Shown: positions 8,794 through 17,983 of the stretch, one piece after another | How the letters are laid out: every line of letters starts with the position of its first letter | Numbering within the stretch: the first letter of the stretch is position 1 | DNA from: Halocatena marina | Lineage (GTDB): Archaea; Halobacteriota; Halobacteria; Halobacteriales; Haloarculaceae | Assembly: GCF_023276375.1 (NCBI RefSeq) | Contig: NZ_JALLPK010000001.1 | Coordinates: 3,286,001-3,350,000, forward strand | DNA: 64,000 nucleotides | Reading direction: 5' to 3' | Notes under the pieces: model-generated | Database searches by the model: none | Told to the model about the DNA's origin: nothing | Seen by the model: only the letters and a program-made list of their open reading frames with translations | Position numbers and translations under genes: made by a program

Positions 8794-9906
8794 TCAGCGT
8801 TCGACCGCGTCGTCTGGCAGCACGTGCAGTCCTGTTCGGTGTTTCAGAACTGCTACAGTCTCTGCATCGGGGTCGAGGTAGGACGGACGAGCGATGGTTT
8901 TCGATTCGTAGGTTTCGGGATCGAGGACCTGAACAGCGTTGTCGTCTTCGACTGCAACGAGTGTCGTCTCTTCTGCGTCATCAACGTGGCCGAGACGGCG
9001 TGCGTCGGGGGCGATACCGTCCTCAGATGCGGCCTCGTATCGTTCTCCAGTCGTGAGGCGGTCTCCCTTGAGATTCCCGTGAACGCTTCGGACGAGCACT
9101 GGATCGTCGTCCTCAGGGTGGATAATCGTTCCAGCGGGATACGGCGGCAGTCGGACGGCGTAGGTGACTCGATACACCTCGTTTCCGTCCTCATCTTCCG
9201 TGATGAGCGTCCGTGAGTCTGTTACCCGACCACCGAACTCTCGCTGGATGCGATCAGCAATACCACGCCCCAGTCGGGTCGTCGAGAGGCGAATGTCGGC
9301 TCCTTCGGTCCCTTCGTCGATCTCGCTGATGAAGGCGTTACGGTCGCCAGTCGCCTCACGCTCTGCAACGAATTCGCGAGCAATTTCGATCGCACGAGTG
9401 GTTTCCTCGTCTGTCGGACTGCGGTCTTCGCCCCGAATCTGCACCGTGCTCGCGTAGTAATCACCCGCAATGCGCGAACAGCGGGTACACGTTTCGCGTG
9501 AGAATCGAACACGAACGTCGTGGTCGGCTTCGATCGGCGTCTCGCGGACGATTCCTGAGAAAAAACAGTGCATCACGACGGTGTTTTGATCGATCTGTTC
9601 CGGTTCGACCATCCACTGCACATCGTGGGCATCGACGTGAATACCGAGCGTTTCCGTGGTCTCTTCGATGGCGATGTCTGTATAGTCCTCTGCGCCCACA
9701 TCGACCCACTGTTCACCGCGCTTGACAGCACCACAGCGAGCACAGATGCGGACAGTAAACTCATCAGGGGCGTCCACGAGGTCAAAATCGGCGAAGAAAC
9801 ACCCATTACAGAGCCGTGACCGACGACCGCTCGGATTTCCGGGGAGCGGCTCCTCACGTGGCTCAACCGAGTCGCCACAACGGGGACAGAATTCGCCAGA
9901 ACTCAT
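8794..9906 (-). CDS. nmd3: Archaeal NMD3 family protein
   Basis: The 370-residue protein begins MSSGEFCPRCG and carries successive CxxC zinc pairs (C7/C10, C33/C36 and ICARCG near residue 57) with a further CTRC pair near residue 147. This is the zinc-rich N-terminal domain of NMD3, followed by the OB and SH3-like portions. In eukaryotes NMD3 is the 60S ribosomal export adaptor. Archaeal homologues lack the nuclear export part and are expected to bind the large ribosomal subunit, possibly in assembly or anti-association; that role is inferred from the family. The ATG at 9906 is chosen because the upstream 25 residues of the open frame are not conserved in type. Confidence 0.88.
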   Translation of the reverse strand: MSSGEFCPRCGDSVEPREEPLPGNPSGRRSRLCNGCFFADFDLVDAPDEFTVRICARCGAVKRGEQWVDVGAEDYTDIAIEETTETLGIHVDAHDVQWMVEPEQIDQNTVVMHCFFSGIVRETPIEADHDVRVRFSRETCTRCSRIAGDYYASTVQIRGEDRSPTDEETTRAIEIAREFVAEREATGDRNAFISEIDEGTEGADIRLSTTRLGRGIADRIQREFGGRVTDSRTLITEDEDGNEVYRVTYAVRLPPYPAGTIIHPEDDDPVLVRSVHGNLKGDRLTTGERYEAASEDGIAPDARRLGHVDDAEETTLVAVEDDNAVQVLDPETYESKTIARPSYLDPDAETVAVLKHRTGLHVLPDDAVER

Positions 9907-10047
9907 TGCCGACGGTAATGTGCCATCGTTTTTAAACCCATCACTCGCCGATTTTCGAGAATAGTGTAGTATCAGTAACAAGTTCTGACTGACACCTACT
10001 CGTTCTCCGAGTTGATGGGACGTACAGCCCCAGTGAAGACCGCTATG

Positions 10048-10275
10048 AGAGTGAGATGATCAACGATCGATATATCGATCTTACTCTGCTTTGTCCATAC
10101 TGATCGAACGTTCGATCCCAGCGCCGTCTGTCTATTCGATACGGCAGTCGAAACGGTCATGTAGTCCCTCTGTTTCGTTACAGATGGTCTCGTTGCCTGC
10201 CTGAGATGGCAGGGCGAGACCGGGCCGGGCGCGTTATATTCGAGTGATGTATTCGGATCACCGAATGATCACTCG
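10048..10275. other. Structured intergenic region with three hairpins
   Basis: The 502-bp gap between divergent nmd3 and ggt (9907-10408) contains no convincing reading frame. It holds three strong inverted repeats. Hairpin 1 (10048-10087) pairs a 10-bp arm with one G-U. Hairpin 2 (10186-10221) has 7 bp (GGTCTCG/CGAGACC), a small internal loop, 6 bp (CCTGCC/GGCAGG) and a 6-nt loop. Hairpin 3 (10241-10275) has 8 bp (CGAGTGAT/ATCACTCG), a 2/1 internal loop, 6 bp (ATTCGG/CCGAAT) and a 4-nt loop, followed directly by TTTT on the plus strand. A TTATATT box sits at 10234-10240. It could be a small RNA, a terminator set or protein-binding sites. Confidence 0.5.
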
Positions 10276-10408
10276 TTTTCCCTTCGAGTGTTGTCCAATC
10301 TTCTATCGTACAAGCGTGTGTTTTCATTCACACCGGTACAGCAGATGGCGCTGTTGAGCCAGTTGTGGAGGGCGGTGGAACTATGTCTGGTCGTGATATG
10401 GATCGAGT

Positions 10409-12028
10409 ATGGATTCTGACATCGATCAATTTGGATCGCGCCGATCGACAGTATACGCTCACAACGGGGTCGTCACGACGAGTCAGCCACTCGCAGCGAG
10501 CGCAGGACTTCGTGTGCTTCGAGAAGGTGGCAATGCGTTCGATGCAGCCGTTGCGACAGCTGCCATGTTGAACGTCGTCGAGCCCACGAGTACGGGGCTC
10601 GGGGGTGATGTGTTCATGCTGTACCGGACTGCCGATGGCTCGGTTGGTGGAATGCGATCGTGTGGTGGTGCACCAGCTGGGGCGACTCGTGAGCGCGTAC
10701 GAGAAGCGCTCGGGAACGAGCGGGGTGTCGCTCCAGAGGAGGCGACGATGCCCGAACGTGGCCCGCACACGGTGACAGTCCCGGGAACAGCCCGCGGATG
10801 GGAGTTGACAGTCGAACGATTCGGTCGGCGGTCATTTGCCGAAGTCCTCCAGCCAGCCATTCAGTCCGCTATCGACGGCTATCCTGTGAGTGAAGTCATT
10901 GCGAGCGCGTGGACGCACGCTGAAACGCTGTTCGAGCGTGCTAACGCTCGCTCGGCGTATCTCGTCGGCGGGAAGCGCGCACCGCGAGCTGGCGAGACAG
11001 TGACACTTCCTGAACTGGGATCCTCGCTGCAAACGATCGCCGAAAGGGGTGCAGACGCCGTCTACGAAGGTCCGATCGCCGACGCAATCGTTACCGAAGT
11101 GCAGGATGCGGGTGGATTTCTCACGATGGATGACCTCGCTGCCTTCGAACCTGAGCTCCTCACACCGGTGAGTGCGTCGTACAACGGAGTTGAGGTGTAC
11201 GAACTCCCACCGAACAATCAAGGACTGATCGCCCTCGAAGCGCTCACCATTGCAGAAGAACTCGGCGCAGGCGACTGTGAGTATACGAGTGCTGAGCGCG
11301 TTCACCGGTTCGCCGAAGCGACGAAACTCGCGTTCCACGACGGACACCGCTACATCACCGATCCCGCGTACGAGGAGATCCCACCGCTCGCCTCAACCGC
11401 GTACGGGCGCAAGCGGGCACAACAAGTCGGTGAGAAAGCTGGAGAGTTCACATTCGGTGTTCCCGATGCGCACGCAGAAGACGCGGACACGGTTCTCTTG
11501 TGTGTCGCCGACAACGCTGGCAACGTCGTTTCCTATATCAACTCTCGTTTCGCTGGCTTCGGCAGTGGTCTCGTCGCTGGTGATACTGGCATTGCACTCC
11601 AGAATCGAGGAAGCTCGTTCTCGCTCAATCCCGAACATCCGAATCGCCTCGAACCCGAAAAGCGTCCGTTCCACACGCTCATTCCGGGACTTCTCGAATT
11701 CGGTCCCGACGATTGGGCCGCATTCGGAGTGATGGGTGGGTATATGCAGCCACAGGGACACGTACAGGTTGTCTCCAATCTCGTCGACTACGACCATTCC
11801 TTACAAGCGGCGCTTGACGCGCCACGCTGGCGCTACCGCGAGAACGGACGGCTGGCCGTCGAAACACGCATTCCAGAACGCATCCAACACGGTCTCGTTC
11901 GGCGCGGTCACGACCTCTCTATCCTCTCACCGATCATGTTCGGTGGGGCACAAATCGCCCGAAATAACCACGGAACACTCTCTGCGGCGACCGAACCGCG
12001 AAAAGATGGGAACGCAGTCGGGTACTGA
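10409..12028 (+). CDS. ggt: Gamma-glutamyltransferase family protein
   Basis: This 539-residue Ntn hydrolase homologue is expected to self-cleave into large and small subunits. The likely nucleophile is T361 in DADTVLLCVAD, at the position where the family has its catalytic Thr, followed by NAGNVVSYINSRFAGFGSG. An N-terminal GGNAFDAAVA block and GLGGD are also characteristic. The usual substrate is a gamma-glutamyl compound. Haloarchaea use gamma-glutamylcysteine as their main thiol, which may be relevant but is inference. No signal peptide is seen, so the protein looks cytoplasmic. The start ATG at 10409 gives the usual N-terminal length. Confidence 0.92.
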   Translation: MDSDIDQFGSRRSTVYAHNGVVTTSQPLAASAGLRVLREGGNAFDAAVATAAMLNVVEPTSTGLGGDVFMLYRTADGSVGGMRSCGGAPAGATRERVREALGNERGVAPEEATMPERGPHTVTVPGTARGWELTVERFGRRSFAEVLQPAIQSAIDGYPVSEVIASAWTHAETLFERANARSAYLVGGKRAPRAGETVTLPELGSSLQTIAERGADAVYEGPIADAIVTEVQDAGGFLTMDDLAAFEPELLTPVSASYNGVEVYELPPNNQGLIALEALTIAEELGAGDCEYTSAERVHRFAEATKLAFHDGHRYITDPAYEEIPPLASTAYGRKRAQQVGEKAGEFTFGVPDAHAEDADTVLLCVADNAGNVVSYINSRFAGFGSGLVAGDTGIALQNRGSSFSLNPEHPNRLEPEKRPFHTLIPGLLEFGPDDWAAFGVMGGYMQPQGHVQVVSNLVDYDHSLQAALDAPRWRYRENGRLAVETRIPERIQHGLVRRGHDLSILSPIMFGGAQIARNNHGTLSAATEPRKDGNAVGY

Positions 12029-12124
12029 CGGACAGATTCGATAGGAGTAGATATCTCGTATCACTCGCGTGATAGCAGCACACACAGCGGTGAATCTATA
12101 TGTTTCTGACCGCGTAGTCAGGGT

Positions 12125-12991
12125 ATGCAGTGGAAATCGGACTGGGGACTGCGTGGGCGGATGCTGCTCACGATGTTCCTATTGTTCGCCGTCTACATCG
12201 TGTTCATTGGGGTGCTGCTAAGGTACATTGGTCCATTAACCATCCTCATCGTGATCCCGTTCTTGATTGGTCAGCTCTTCTTCAGTGATAAGCTCGCGCT
12301 CTACAGCATGGGTGCACACGAAGTGAGCGAGGAGGAGTATCCCGAACTTCACGCGGCGGTCGCTCGGCTCTCTCAGCAGGCTGACCTTCCCAAGCCGACG
12401 GTCGCGGTTTCGGACTCTCGCGTTCCGAACGCGTTCGCAACTGGTCGCTCGCAGGATAGCTCGACTGTCTGCGTGACGACGGGCATCATGAACACATTGA
12501 CAAAAGAGGAGCTGGAGGGTGTGCTGGCGCACGAACTCGCACACGTCAAGAATCGAGACGTGATGGTGATGACGCTCGCTTCGTTCATCGCAACGATCGC
12601 GCTCTTCGTCGTCCGCTGGGGCTGGTTGTTCGCCGGTGGCGATGACGAGCAAGGTGGTGGTGCCCTCGTCGCTATTGTTGGGTCACTCATCGCCTGGATC
12701 GTCTCGTTTTTCTTGCTCCGGGCGCTTTCGCGCTACCGCGAGTACGCTGCCGATCGTGGTGGAGCCGTCATCACGGGTAACCCGAGCGCGCTCGCCTCGG
12801 CACTCATGAAGATCTCGGGACGGATGGACAAGGTTCCCGAAAGGGACCTCCGCGAGCAGTCCGAGATGAGCGCATTCTACATCATCCCGATCAAAAGTGG
12901 CGTCGTTGGACGTCTGTTCAGCACCCATCCCAGTACGGAACAGCGAGTCGAACGACTCCGCGAGATGGAACGGGAAATGCAGTTCGCGTGA
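12125..12991 (+). CDS. htpX: HtpX-like M48 zinc metalloprotease
   Basis: This 288-residue membrane protease has two hydrophobic segments at about residues 13-33 and 36-53. The zinc motif HELAH is at 136-140, another hydrophobic pair follows (about 148-168 and 180-199), and the third zinc ligand lies in EYAAD (E207). HtpX degrades misfolded membrane proteins, with its catalytic face in the cytoplasm. The length is normal. Upstream sequence contains a CTATATG-like element near 12097. A PspAB-type gene lies 1.6 kb downstream, beyond the phosphoesterase gene; htpX and pspAB commonly cluster in haloarchaea, suggesting a membrane-stress module. Confidence 0.95.
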   Translation: MQWKSDWGLRGRMLLTMFLLFAVYIVFIGVLLRYIGPLTILIVIPFLIGQLFFSDKLALYSMGAHEVSEEEYPELHAAVARLSQQADLPKPTVAVSDSRVPNAFATGRSQDSSTVCVTTGIMNTLTKEELEGVLAHELAHVKNRDVMVMTLASFIATIALFVVRWGWLFAGGDDEQGGGALVAIVGSLIAWIVSFFLLRALSRYREYAADRGGAVITGNPSALASALMKISGRMDKVPERDLREQSEMSAFYIIPIKSGVVGRLFSTHPSTEQRVERLREMEREMQFA

Positions 12992-13169
12992 GTTGAAAGC
13001 GTCCGATTGAGTAGCTCACTGTTCGTTGGCTCATACCCTTCAAGTGGGTGAGATGATCCGCGTAATTCGTAGAATGCCTGCCTAAACAGTTGGCACGAAG
13101 ACGGTCAGTACACCTATTACTGAGACGGCGGACTTTTTTCATACAGATTCCGCCGGATACGATAGTTCG

Positions 13170-14438
13170 ATGACGACGTACTACTTCATCAGCGACCTGC
13201 ACATCGGTGGCGACGAGCAACTCCGTGAGATTCAGTTCGAGGCGGAGTTACTCGACTTTCTTCAGCACCTCGAAACGGTCGACGAAGACGCCGAGTTGAT
13301 CATCAACGGTGATACATTCGGTCTCTGGGAGTTCACTGAACTCGACGGGATGGCGAAGTTTGATGCGCTTCTCGAACGTTACCCGGAGCTATTCGAGCAA
13401 CTTCGGGCAACGGGTGCTGAGCTCCCGATCACGATCATTCCCGGCAATCACGATTACGAACTGGCGGCTCACGACGAGTACGTCGACCGGCTCGCCGCGT
13501 GGAACGTTACGCTCGAACAGGACGTCGTCATCAGACGATCCGTTGGTGAGCAGGAGCTCTGGATCGAACACGGGATGCAAGAGGACAAGAACAACCGGTG
13601 TCCGGATTTCGGCAATCCATACGCAAATCCGCTCGGATACTTCGTGAATCGTCACTTCACGAGCAAGGCCGGCCAGTTATCCGGCCGTGGCCGATACAAC
13701 TGGCTCAAGGACATCCAGTCAGTGACGCCGATGGAGCTGATTCCCGAGTGGCTCATCTCGAACTACTTCTACAGAGAGATGAACCCGATGCTGCGCTACG
13801 CTGCACTCCCCTTTCTGCTCATGTTCAACGTGAGCATACTGTACCTGTTCCTGATTCTCATCGACATGACGGGGATCTGGTCGACACCAATACTCGTTGT
13901 TCACGATGTATTGGGACAGCTCGGTATCGTCGGATCCCTCATCGATACAGTCATCGCGGTCAACCTTGCGATCGTTACGCTGCTGGCCATCGTTGCGGTC
14001 CCACTGTACGTGTACGTCCGTGACATCCGGACGACGCTCAGTCGGTTCGGTCTTCTCGCTACTCCAGACCACGCTGATCCCTATCTCGATCGCGCACAAG
14101 CGGTGTTCAGAGAACATCCCACCGTCGCTGCGTTCATCTACGGGCACACCCATCAGGTATCGTTCCGTCGGGTCGACGATCGGGCAGTCATCAACACAGG
14201 GACGTGGCTCAAGCGATTCACCCCGACATCCGCTCGGCTCGGTCTTCTGCCGACAGTCTTTCACCCATCGTTCAGACTGAGCTACTTTCGAATCACTGCC
14301 GAGAACGGGACGGTCGTCGTTGAGTACGACGAAGTTGATAAACCGAATCCGTCGGAGCTGTCGCTGCTCGAACGACTCGTCTCGAAGCGACCCAAACGAC
14401 AATCAGAGATTCCCGATCGGTCAGTTATCGATCGATGA
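13170..14438 (+). CDS. Calcineurin-like metallophosphoesterase with membrane segments
   Basis: This 422-residue protein has the dimetal phosphoesterase signature: D9-x-H11 (SDLHIGG), a GDxFG segment (NGDTFG, near residue 48), GNHDYE (near residue 92) and a C-terminal GHTHQ. The layout resembles LpxH-type UDP-diacylglucosamine pyrophosphatases and related enzymes. Between the metal motifs, at roughly residues 208-290, are two long hydrophobic stretches (LPFLLMFNVSILYLFLILI and a second VNLAIVTLLAIVAVPLYVYV), which would anchor it to the membrane. That insertion makes a lipid-linked substrate plausible, though haloarchaea lack lipid A. Two hairpins lie just downstream. Confidence 0.88.
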   Translation: MTTYYFISDLHIGGDEQLREIQFEAELLDFLQHLETVDEDAELIINGDTFGLWEFTELDGMAKFDALLERYPELFEQLRATGAELPITIIPGNHDYELAAHDEYVDRLAAWNVTLEQDVVIRRSVGEQELWIEHGMQEDKNNRCPDFGNPYANPLGYFVNRHFTSKAGQLSGRGRYNWLKDIQSVTPMELIPEWLISNYFYREMNPMLRYAALPFLLMFNVSILYLFLILIDMTGIWSTPILVVHDVLGQLGIVGSLIDTVIAVNLAIVTLLAIVAVPLYVYVRDIRTTLSRFGLLATPDHADPYLDRAQAVFREHPTVAAFIYGHTHQVSFRRVDDRAVINTGTWLKRFTPTSARLGLLPTVFHPSFRLSYFRITAENGTVVVEYDEVDKPNPSELSLLERLVSKRPKRQSEIPDRSVIDR

Positions 14439-14464
14439 ATCATACATTCGGTGTGTACATTCTA

Positions 14465-14512
14465 GAGAGACAGTACTATCTCTCGTCCCGACCGCGGTTC
14501 GGGATGGATTTT
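14465..14512 (+). terminator. Tandem hairpins after the phosphoesterase gene
   Basis: Two adjacent inverted repeats follow the stop codon. GAGAGA/TCTCTC at 14465-14484 has an 8-nt loop, and TCCCGA/TCGGGA at 14486-14504 has a 7-nt loop. The second is followed by TGGATTTT. They lie between the phosphoesterase and pspAB genes and may end the upstream transcript; a regulatory role is also possible. Confidence 0.4.
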
Positions 14513-14574
14513 GAACAGCTGGAAATGCACTAGATGATAGAAAATCGCAAGCCCCACTGTCTCCATGGTGGCAT

Positions 14575-15177
14575 ATGGGCATCATGGATTCGCTTCGGCA
14601 GGCGCTTGGCCTCAGTGCCGAGACGGACGCGACACGCGCTGCCGATCCCGATGATCTGTTCGGAATGAGCACGGCTTACATGACGATGGAAGCTGAGCTT
14701 GGCTATCGACCAACCGGTGAAGCAGCGCTCTGCTTTTCGAACGTCGACAGCACGGCTTTCGAGTCAGCACAGCGGGAGGTCGAACGCATACTCGAAGCAG
14801 GGAAAGAAGAGACCGGAACCGAAGCGAGGGTCAACACGGACTCACACGGCTATCAATGGGTCGTTCTCGAAGATCCCGACTTCGAAGATCTCATCACGAG
14901 CCTCCACTTCGCTGCGGACACGTTCATCGAGGAAGGATTCGGAAGCCGACTGCTCGCTGCCCTGTTTGCCTTCGAAAAGACAGACCAAACCGCATACTGG
15001 GTCTACTCGTTCCGGCGGGGAGCGTACTACCCGTTCGCCCCGCAACCGAGGAACGAACGCGATTCGAGCGCAGAATTCAAGCTCGAAAGCGTTCTTGACG
15101 GCGAACTCGAAGTCGAAGACGAAAAGGAGTACTGGTACCCGCTCTGGCCCGATGGAAACGGTGATCCGTGGGAGTAA
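14575..15177 (+). CDS. pspAB: PspA-associated protein PspAB
   Basis: This is a 200-residue acidic protein with no membrane segment. The N-terminus MGIMDSLRQALGL and the later blocks resemble proteins annotated PspAB in haloarchaea: a YMTMEAELGYRPTGEAALCF segment, a WVVLEDPDFEDLITSLHF segment, and a C-terminus with WVYSFRRGAYYPFAP and EKEYWYPLWP. These are often found beside htpX and are presumed to take part in the PspA/Vipp1-type membrane stress response. That role is known only by association. Two hairpins separate it from the phosphoesterase gene, so it probably has its own transcript. Confidence 0.7.
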   Translation: MGIMDSLRQALGLSAETDATRAADPDDLFGMSTAYMTMEAELGYRPTGEAALCFSNVDSTAFESAQREVERILEAGKEETGTEARVNTDSHGYQWVVLEDPDFEDLITSLHFAADTFIEEGFGSRLLAALFAFEKTDQTAYWVYSFRRGAYYPFAPQPRNERDSSAEFKLESVLDGELEVEDEKEYWYPLWPDGNGDPWE

Positions 15178-15237
15178 GCGAGTAGCGCATCTGCGATGCA
15201 GACGTAATTCAGACGCGAACTGTGCGTCTGTTAAGCT

Positions 15238-15431
15238 TTATTCGCCGAACGTCTCTTCGAATCGGAACACTCCGTCTCGCTGGACAACAGTACCATCTAC
15301 TTCGATAGACGAGTTCTGACTCATACCCACGAGCATATCAGCGTGTGTGGCGCTCTCGTTGAACTCACGGTCGTCAGGAACACACTCTTCTAAGGCATTT
15401 CCGAGTGCGATGTTCCTTTCACCTTCGTCTC
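15238..15431 (-). pseudogene. Remnant of an M29-type aminopeptidase (C-terminal fragment)
   Basis: On the minus strand a 63-codon stretch reads as the end of a thermophilic-type aminopeptidase. It has an RNIALGNALEEC segment, then NESATHADMLVGM, then a strand with EVDGTVVQRDG, and a natural stop at 15240-15238. In M29 enzymes this tail follows the metal-binding core. Here an in-frame TGA immediately precedes the fragment, no start codon is available, and the upstream sequence toward radA does not encode the rest of the enzyme. It therefore looks like a decayed gene of which only the 3' end survives. The rest of the 402-bp pspAB-radA gap holds only the radA promoter. Confidence 0.55.
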
Positions 15432-15547
15432 AAAGGCGCCACTCACGAGCCGCGAATGCAGACCTCGATATTCATTCTAACCATCATGTCTCATGATCAC
15501 ATTCACGATCCTTCTCACGGTTTCACTTTCACTTAGGTGTTAACGAG

Positions 15548-15556
15548 TTTTTATAT
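15548..15556 (+). promoter_or_regulatory. TATA box of radA
   Basis: TTTTTATAT ends 23 nt before the ATG at 15580. That spacing puts the transcription start almost at the start codon, so radA is probably a leaderless mRNA. This supports the ATG at 15580 over the GTG at 15565, which would lie upstream of the predicted transcript. Confidence 0.6.
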
Positions 15557-15579
15557 GCGATGGAGTGCAACCGATAGCC

Positions 15580-16608
15580 ATGGCAGTTGATTTAGAGAAT
15601 CTCCCGGGTGTCGGGCCGGCTACAGCAGAGAAATTGCAGGACAACGGTTTCGATTCGTTTCAGGGAATCGCGGTCGCCAGCCCGTCTGAGCTGTCGAACA
15701 CCGCTGATGTTGGCGAGAGCACTGCTCACGACATCATTCAAGCCGCGCGCGAGGAAGCGGATATCGGCGGGTTCGAGACGGGTGCGACAGTGCTTCAACG
15801 GCGTGAGCGAATCGGGAAGCTAGAGACACGCGTACCGGAAGTGGACGAGATGCTCGGCGGCGGTGTCGAGACACAATCGATCTCCGAAGTGTACGGCGAG
15901 TTCGGAGCTGGCAAGTCACAGATCACCCACCAGCTTTCTGTGAACGTCCAGCTTCCACCGGAAGTGGGTGGACTGGGTGGCAGCGCGGTCTTTGTTGACT
16001 CTGAAGACACGTTCCGCCCCGAGCGCATCGACGAGATGATTCGGGGGCTGGACGATGAAGCAATCGCTGCTGCGATGGAGGACCGAGAGATCGAAGGCGG
16101 TCCGAACGACGAAGACGCGCTCAAAGAACTCGTCCAGTCGTTCCTCGATCACATTCACGTTGCAAAGGCGTTCAATTCGAACCATCAGATCCTGCTTGCA
16201 GAGAAGACCAAGGAGATCGCAAGCGAGCACGAAGATAGCGAGTACCCCGTTCGGTTGGTGTGTGTCGATTCGCTCACGGCACACTTCAGGGCAGAGTACA
16301 TCGGGCGTGGTGAACTTGCTAACCGCCAGCAGAAGCTCAACCAACATCTTCACGACCTCGACCGGGTCGGGAACCTCTACAACGCCGCCGTGATCGTGAC
16401 GAATCAGGTGCAGTCGAATCCTGATGCCTTCTTCGGTGATCCGACGAAACCGATCGGCGGGAACATCCTCGGTCACAAATCCACCTTCCGTGTCTACCTC
16501 CGCAAGTCAAAGGCAAACAAGCGCATTGTCAAACTAGTCGACGCACCAAATCTCCCAGACGGTGAGGCTGTCATGCGCGTAGAAGGAGCAGGACTCAAAC
16601 CGGAGTAA
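15580..16608 (+). CDS. radA: DNA repair and recombination protein RadA
   Basis: This is the 342-residue archaeal RecA/Rad51 recombinase that forms filaments on single-stranded DNA and drives strand exchange. Residues 6-60 are the N-terminal helix-hairpin-helix domain ([15 protein letters not shown]). Walker A is GEFGAGKSQ at 106-114, and the Walker B strand is [10 protein letters not shown] near residue 229. Loop regions with [14 protein letters not shown] follow, and the protein ends with the conserved [23 protein letters not shown]. No intein is present. Length and domain order are standard. The TATA box supports the chosen start. Confidence 0.98.
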   Translation: MAVDLENLPGVGPATAEKLQDNGFDSFQGIAVASPSELSNTADVGESTAHDIIQAAREEADIGGFETGATVLQRRERIGKLETRVPEVDEMLGGGVETQSISEVYGEFGAGKSQITHQLSVNVQLPPEVGGLGGSAVFVDSEDTFRPERIDEMIRGLDDEAIAAAMEDREIEGGPNDEDALKELVQSFLDHIHVAKAFNSNHQILLAEKTKEIASEHEDSEYPVRLVCVDSLTAHFRAEYIGRGELANRQQKLNQHLHDLDRVGNLYNAAVIVTNQVQSNPDAFFGDPTKPIGGNILGHKSTFRVYLRKSKANKRIVKLVDAPNLPDGEAVMRVEGAGLKPE

Positions 16609-16633
16609 ACAAACGATACTCACGCTCTGTTGC

Positions 16634-17761
16634 TTACTTTCGAATCCCCTCTGTTTCGGGATGGTCGGTATCGAACGTCTGTGACATCTTCTTGAAGTAC
16701 GAATCACCCGTGATTCGGTGGAGCTTTCGTAACTGAAGGATGTGCATCGCGTGGTAGAACGCATTACCACGATACCCCTGATTGAGTGCGTACCAACTCA
16801 CCTCACCAGGAACTCGGTACTGTTCGAGATAGTGTTTGACAGTGGTGGTCGCTGCCTCCACGAGAGCTCTACTCTCGTCAGATTTCGTCAACAGCCAGTA
16901 CTCGTACAGGCCCCAAAGTCCAGTGAGATATCCGTTGAGTACGTGCGTCGGTGGGTCGTGTGGATACTCCTCGAACCAAAGATAATTATCGTCATCGACC
17001 ATCGCAACCCACGGTCCATCTGTCGAACGCTTGAGCTGTTTGAAACTTTCGTAGATGCTATCAGCAATACGACGGTATTTCTCGTTTCCGGTCGCTTCGT
17101 GGAGTCTGAGATAGGCAGAAAGCGACGTTCCTTGCGACAACGCCGAGTACCACGGCGGCTTCAGCGTTACACCAGCGCCGCCCTTTTTCAGCGTATACGG
17201 GAAGTACAGCGCGCCATCGCTCCGGTCGGCGATGTCCATATATGCCTGTGAGATCTCCGTTGCTTTATCGAGATAGGGCTCCCGTTCGAATTCCCGATAG
17301 CAGAACAAGAGTTTCATTATCGATCGTGAAGTTCGAACTGGCATGTGGCCCCGCTCACCATCGACCGTCGCCATCCGAAGGTTGGGAAGTGTGTCCGCCT
17401 TCGATGCGTCGATCCGGCAGTACGGCTCCATCCAACGATTAACAAATATCGTTGGCCGCTCCTCAAACGGAACCTCCTGAAGCGAAAACTGCTGGCGATG
17501 AACCGACACGCCACCAACCTCAACCATCGATTCGTCTGGCGTTTGAGTGCCTGACGTCGTCGTCTGATTCCCAGACGATGCCGTGGTCGGTTGTTTCGTC
17601 GGTGTCGCTGTCTGCGTCGTCGTTGTTGCTGTTCTCCCGTTTGTTTGTACACTCGTCTGCTTCGTCGCTGAGCTCCCTTCATTACTCAGAGCACCACACC
17701 CTGCAAGACCTGTCGTGAGCAAGAGAGCAAACGTTCGCCGCTTCATAGATGAAGATTTCAT
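16634..17761 (-). CDS. Lipoprotein with D-glucuronyl C5-epimerase-like domain
   Basis: This 375-residue protein has an N-terminal lipobox: KRRTFALLLTTGLAGC, with the lipidated Cys at residue 22 and twin Arg before the hydrophobic core, as in Tat lipoproteins. A Thr/Gln/Ser-rich linker follows to about residue 75. The C-terminal ~270 residues are an alpha-helical toroid of the C5-epimerase type, with the repeated pattern of PPWYSALSQGTSLSAYLRLHEATGNEKY and a later GLWGLYEYWLLTKSDESRAL. Such domains act on uronic-acid polymers, so it may modify or bind surface polysaccharide outside the cell. A second possible start is the ATG at 17746. Confidence 0.75.
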   Translation of the reverse strand: MKSSSMKRRTFALLLTTGLAGCGALSNEGSSATKQTSVQTNGRTATTTTQTATPTKQPTTASSGNQTTTSGTQTPDESMVEVGGVSVHRQQFSLQEVPFEERPTIFVNRWMEPYCRIDASKADTLPNLRMATVDGERGHMPVRTSRSIMKLLFCYREFEREPYLDKATEISQAYMDIADRSDGALYFPYTLKKGGAGVTLKPPWYSALSQGTSLSAYLRLHEATGNEKYRRIADSIYESFKQLKRSTDGPWVAMVDDDNYLWFEEYPHDPPTHVLNGYLTGLWGLYEYWLLTKSDESRALVEAATTTVKHYLEQYRVPGEVSWYALNQGYRGNAFYHAMHILQLRKLHRITGDSYFKKMSQTFDTDHPETEGIRK

Positions 17762-17888
17762 ATGAATTGTTATCTTTGATTTCAATAAAGAGACTATTTA
17801 CGCCGATAACTACTCGATTTACTCATAACATGTCACTCATTGATACAATATGATGTCTGCCTATCATTGGTCAAAACGCCCTTTGCCG

Positions 17889-17915
17889 GTCGTATAGGCT
17901 TTGTGGCCTATCGAC
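17889..17915 (-). terminator. Strong hairpin between sufU and the epimerase-like gene
   Basis: GTCG-T-ATAGGC pairs with GCCTAT-CGAC, giving ten base pairs with one bulged base and a 6-nt loop (TTTGTG on the plus strand). It lies downstream of sufU and upstream of the epimerase-like gene, both on the minus strand. It could end the suf transcript or act in the leader of the next gene. There is no T-run immediately after it. Confidence 0.35.
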
Positions 17916-17983
17916 GACGCAGACATATCGATACGTACAGCTATTGACTGACGATTTGTTAATTTATATGAAAAACAATACTG

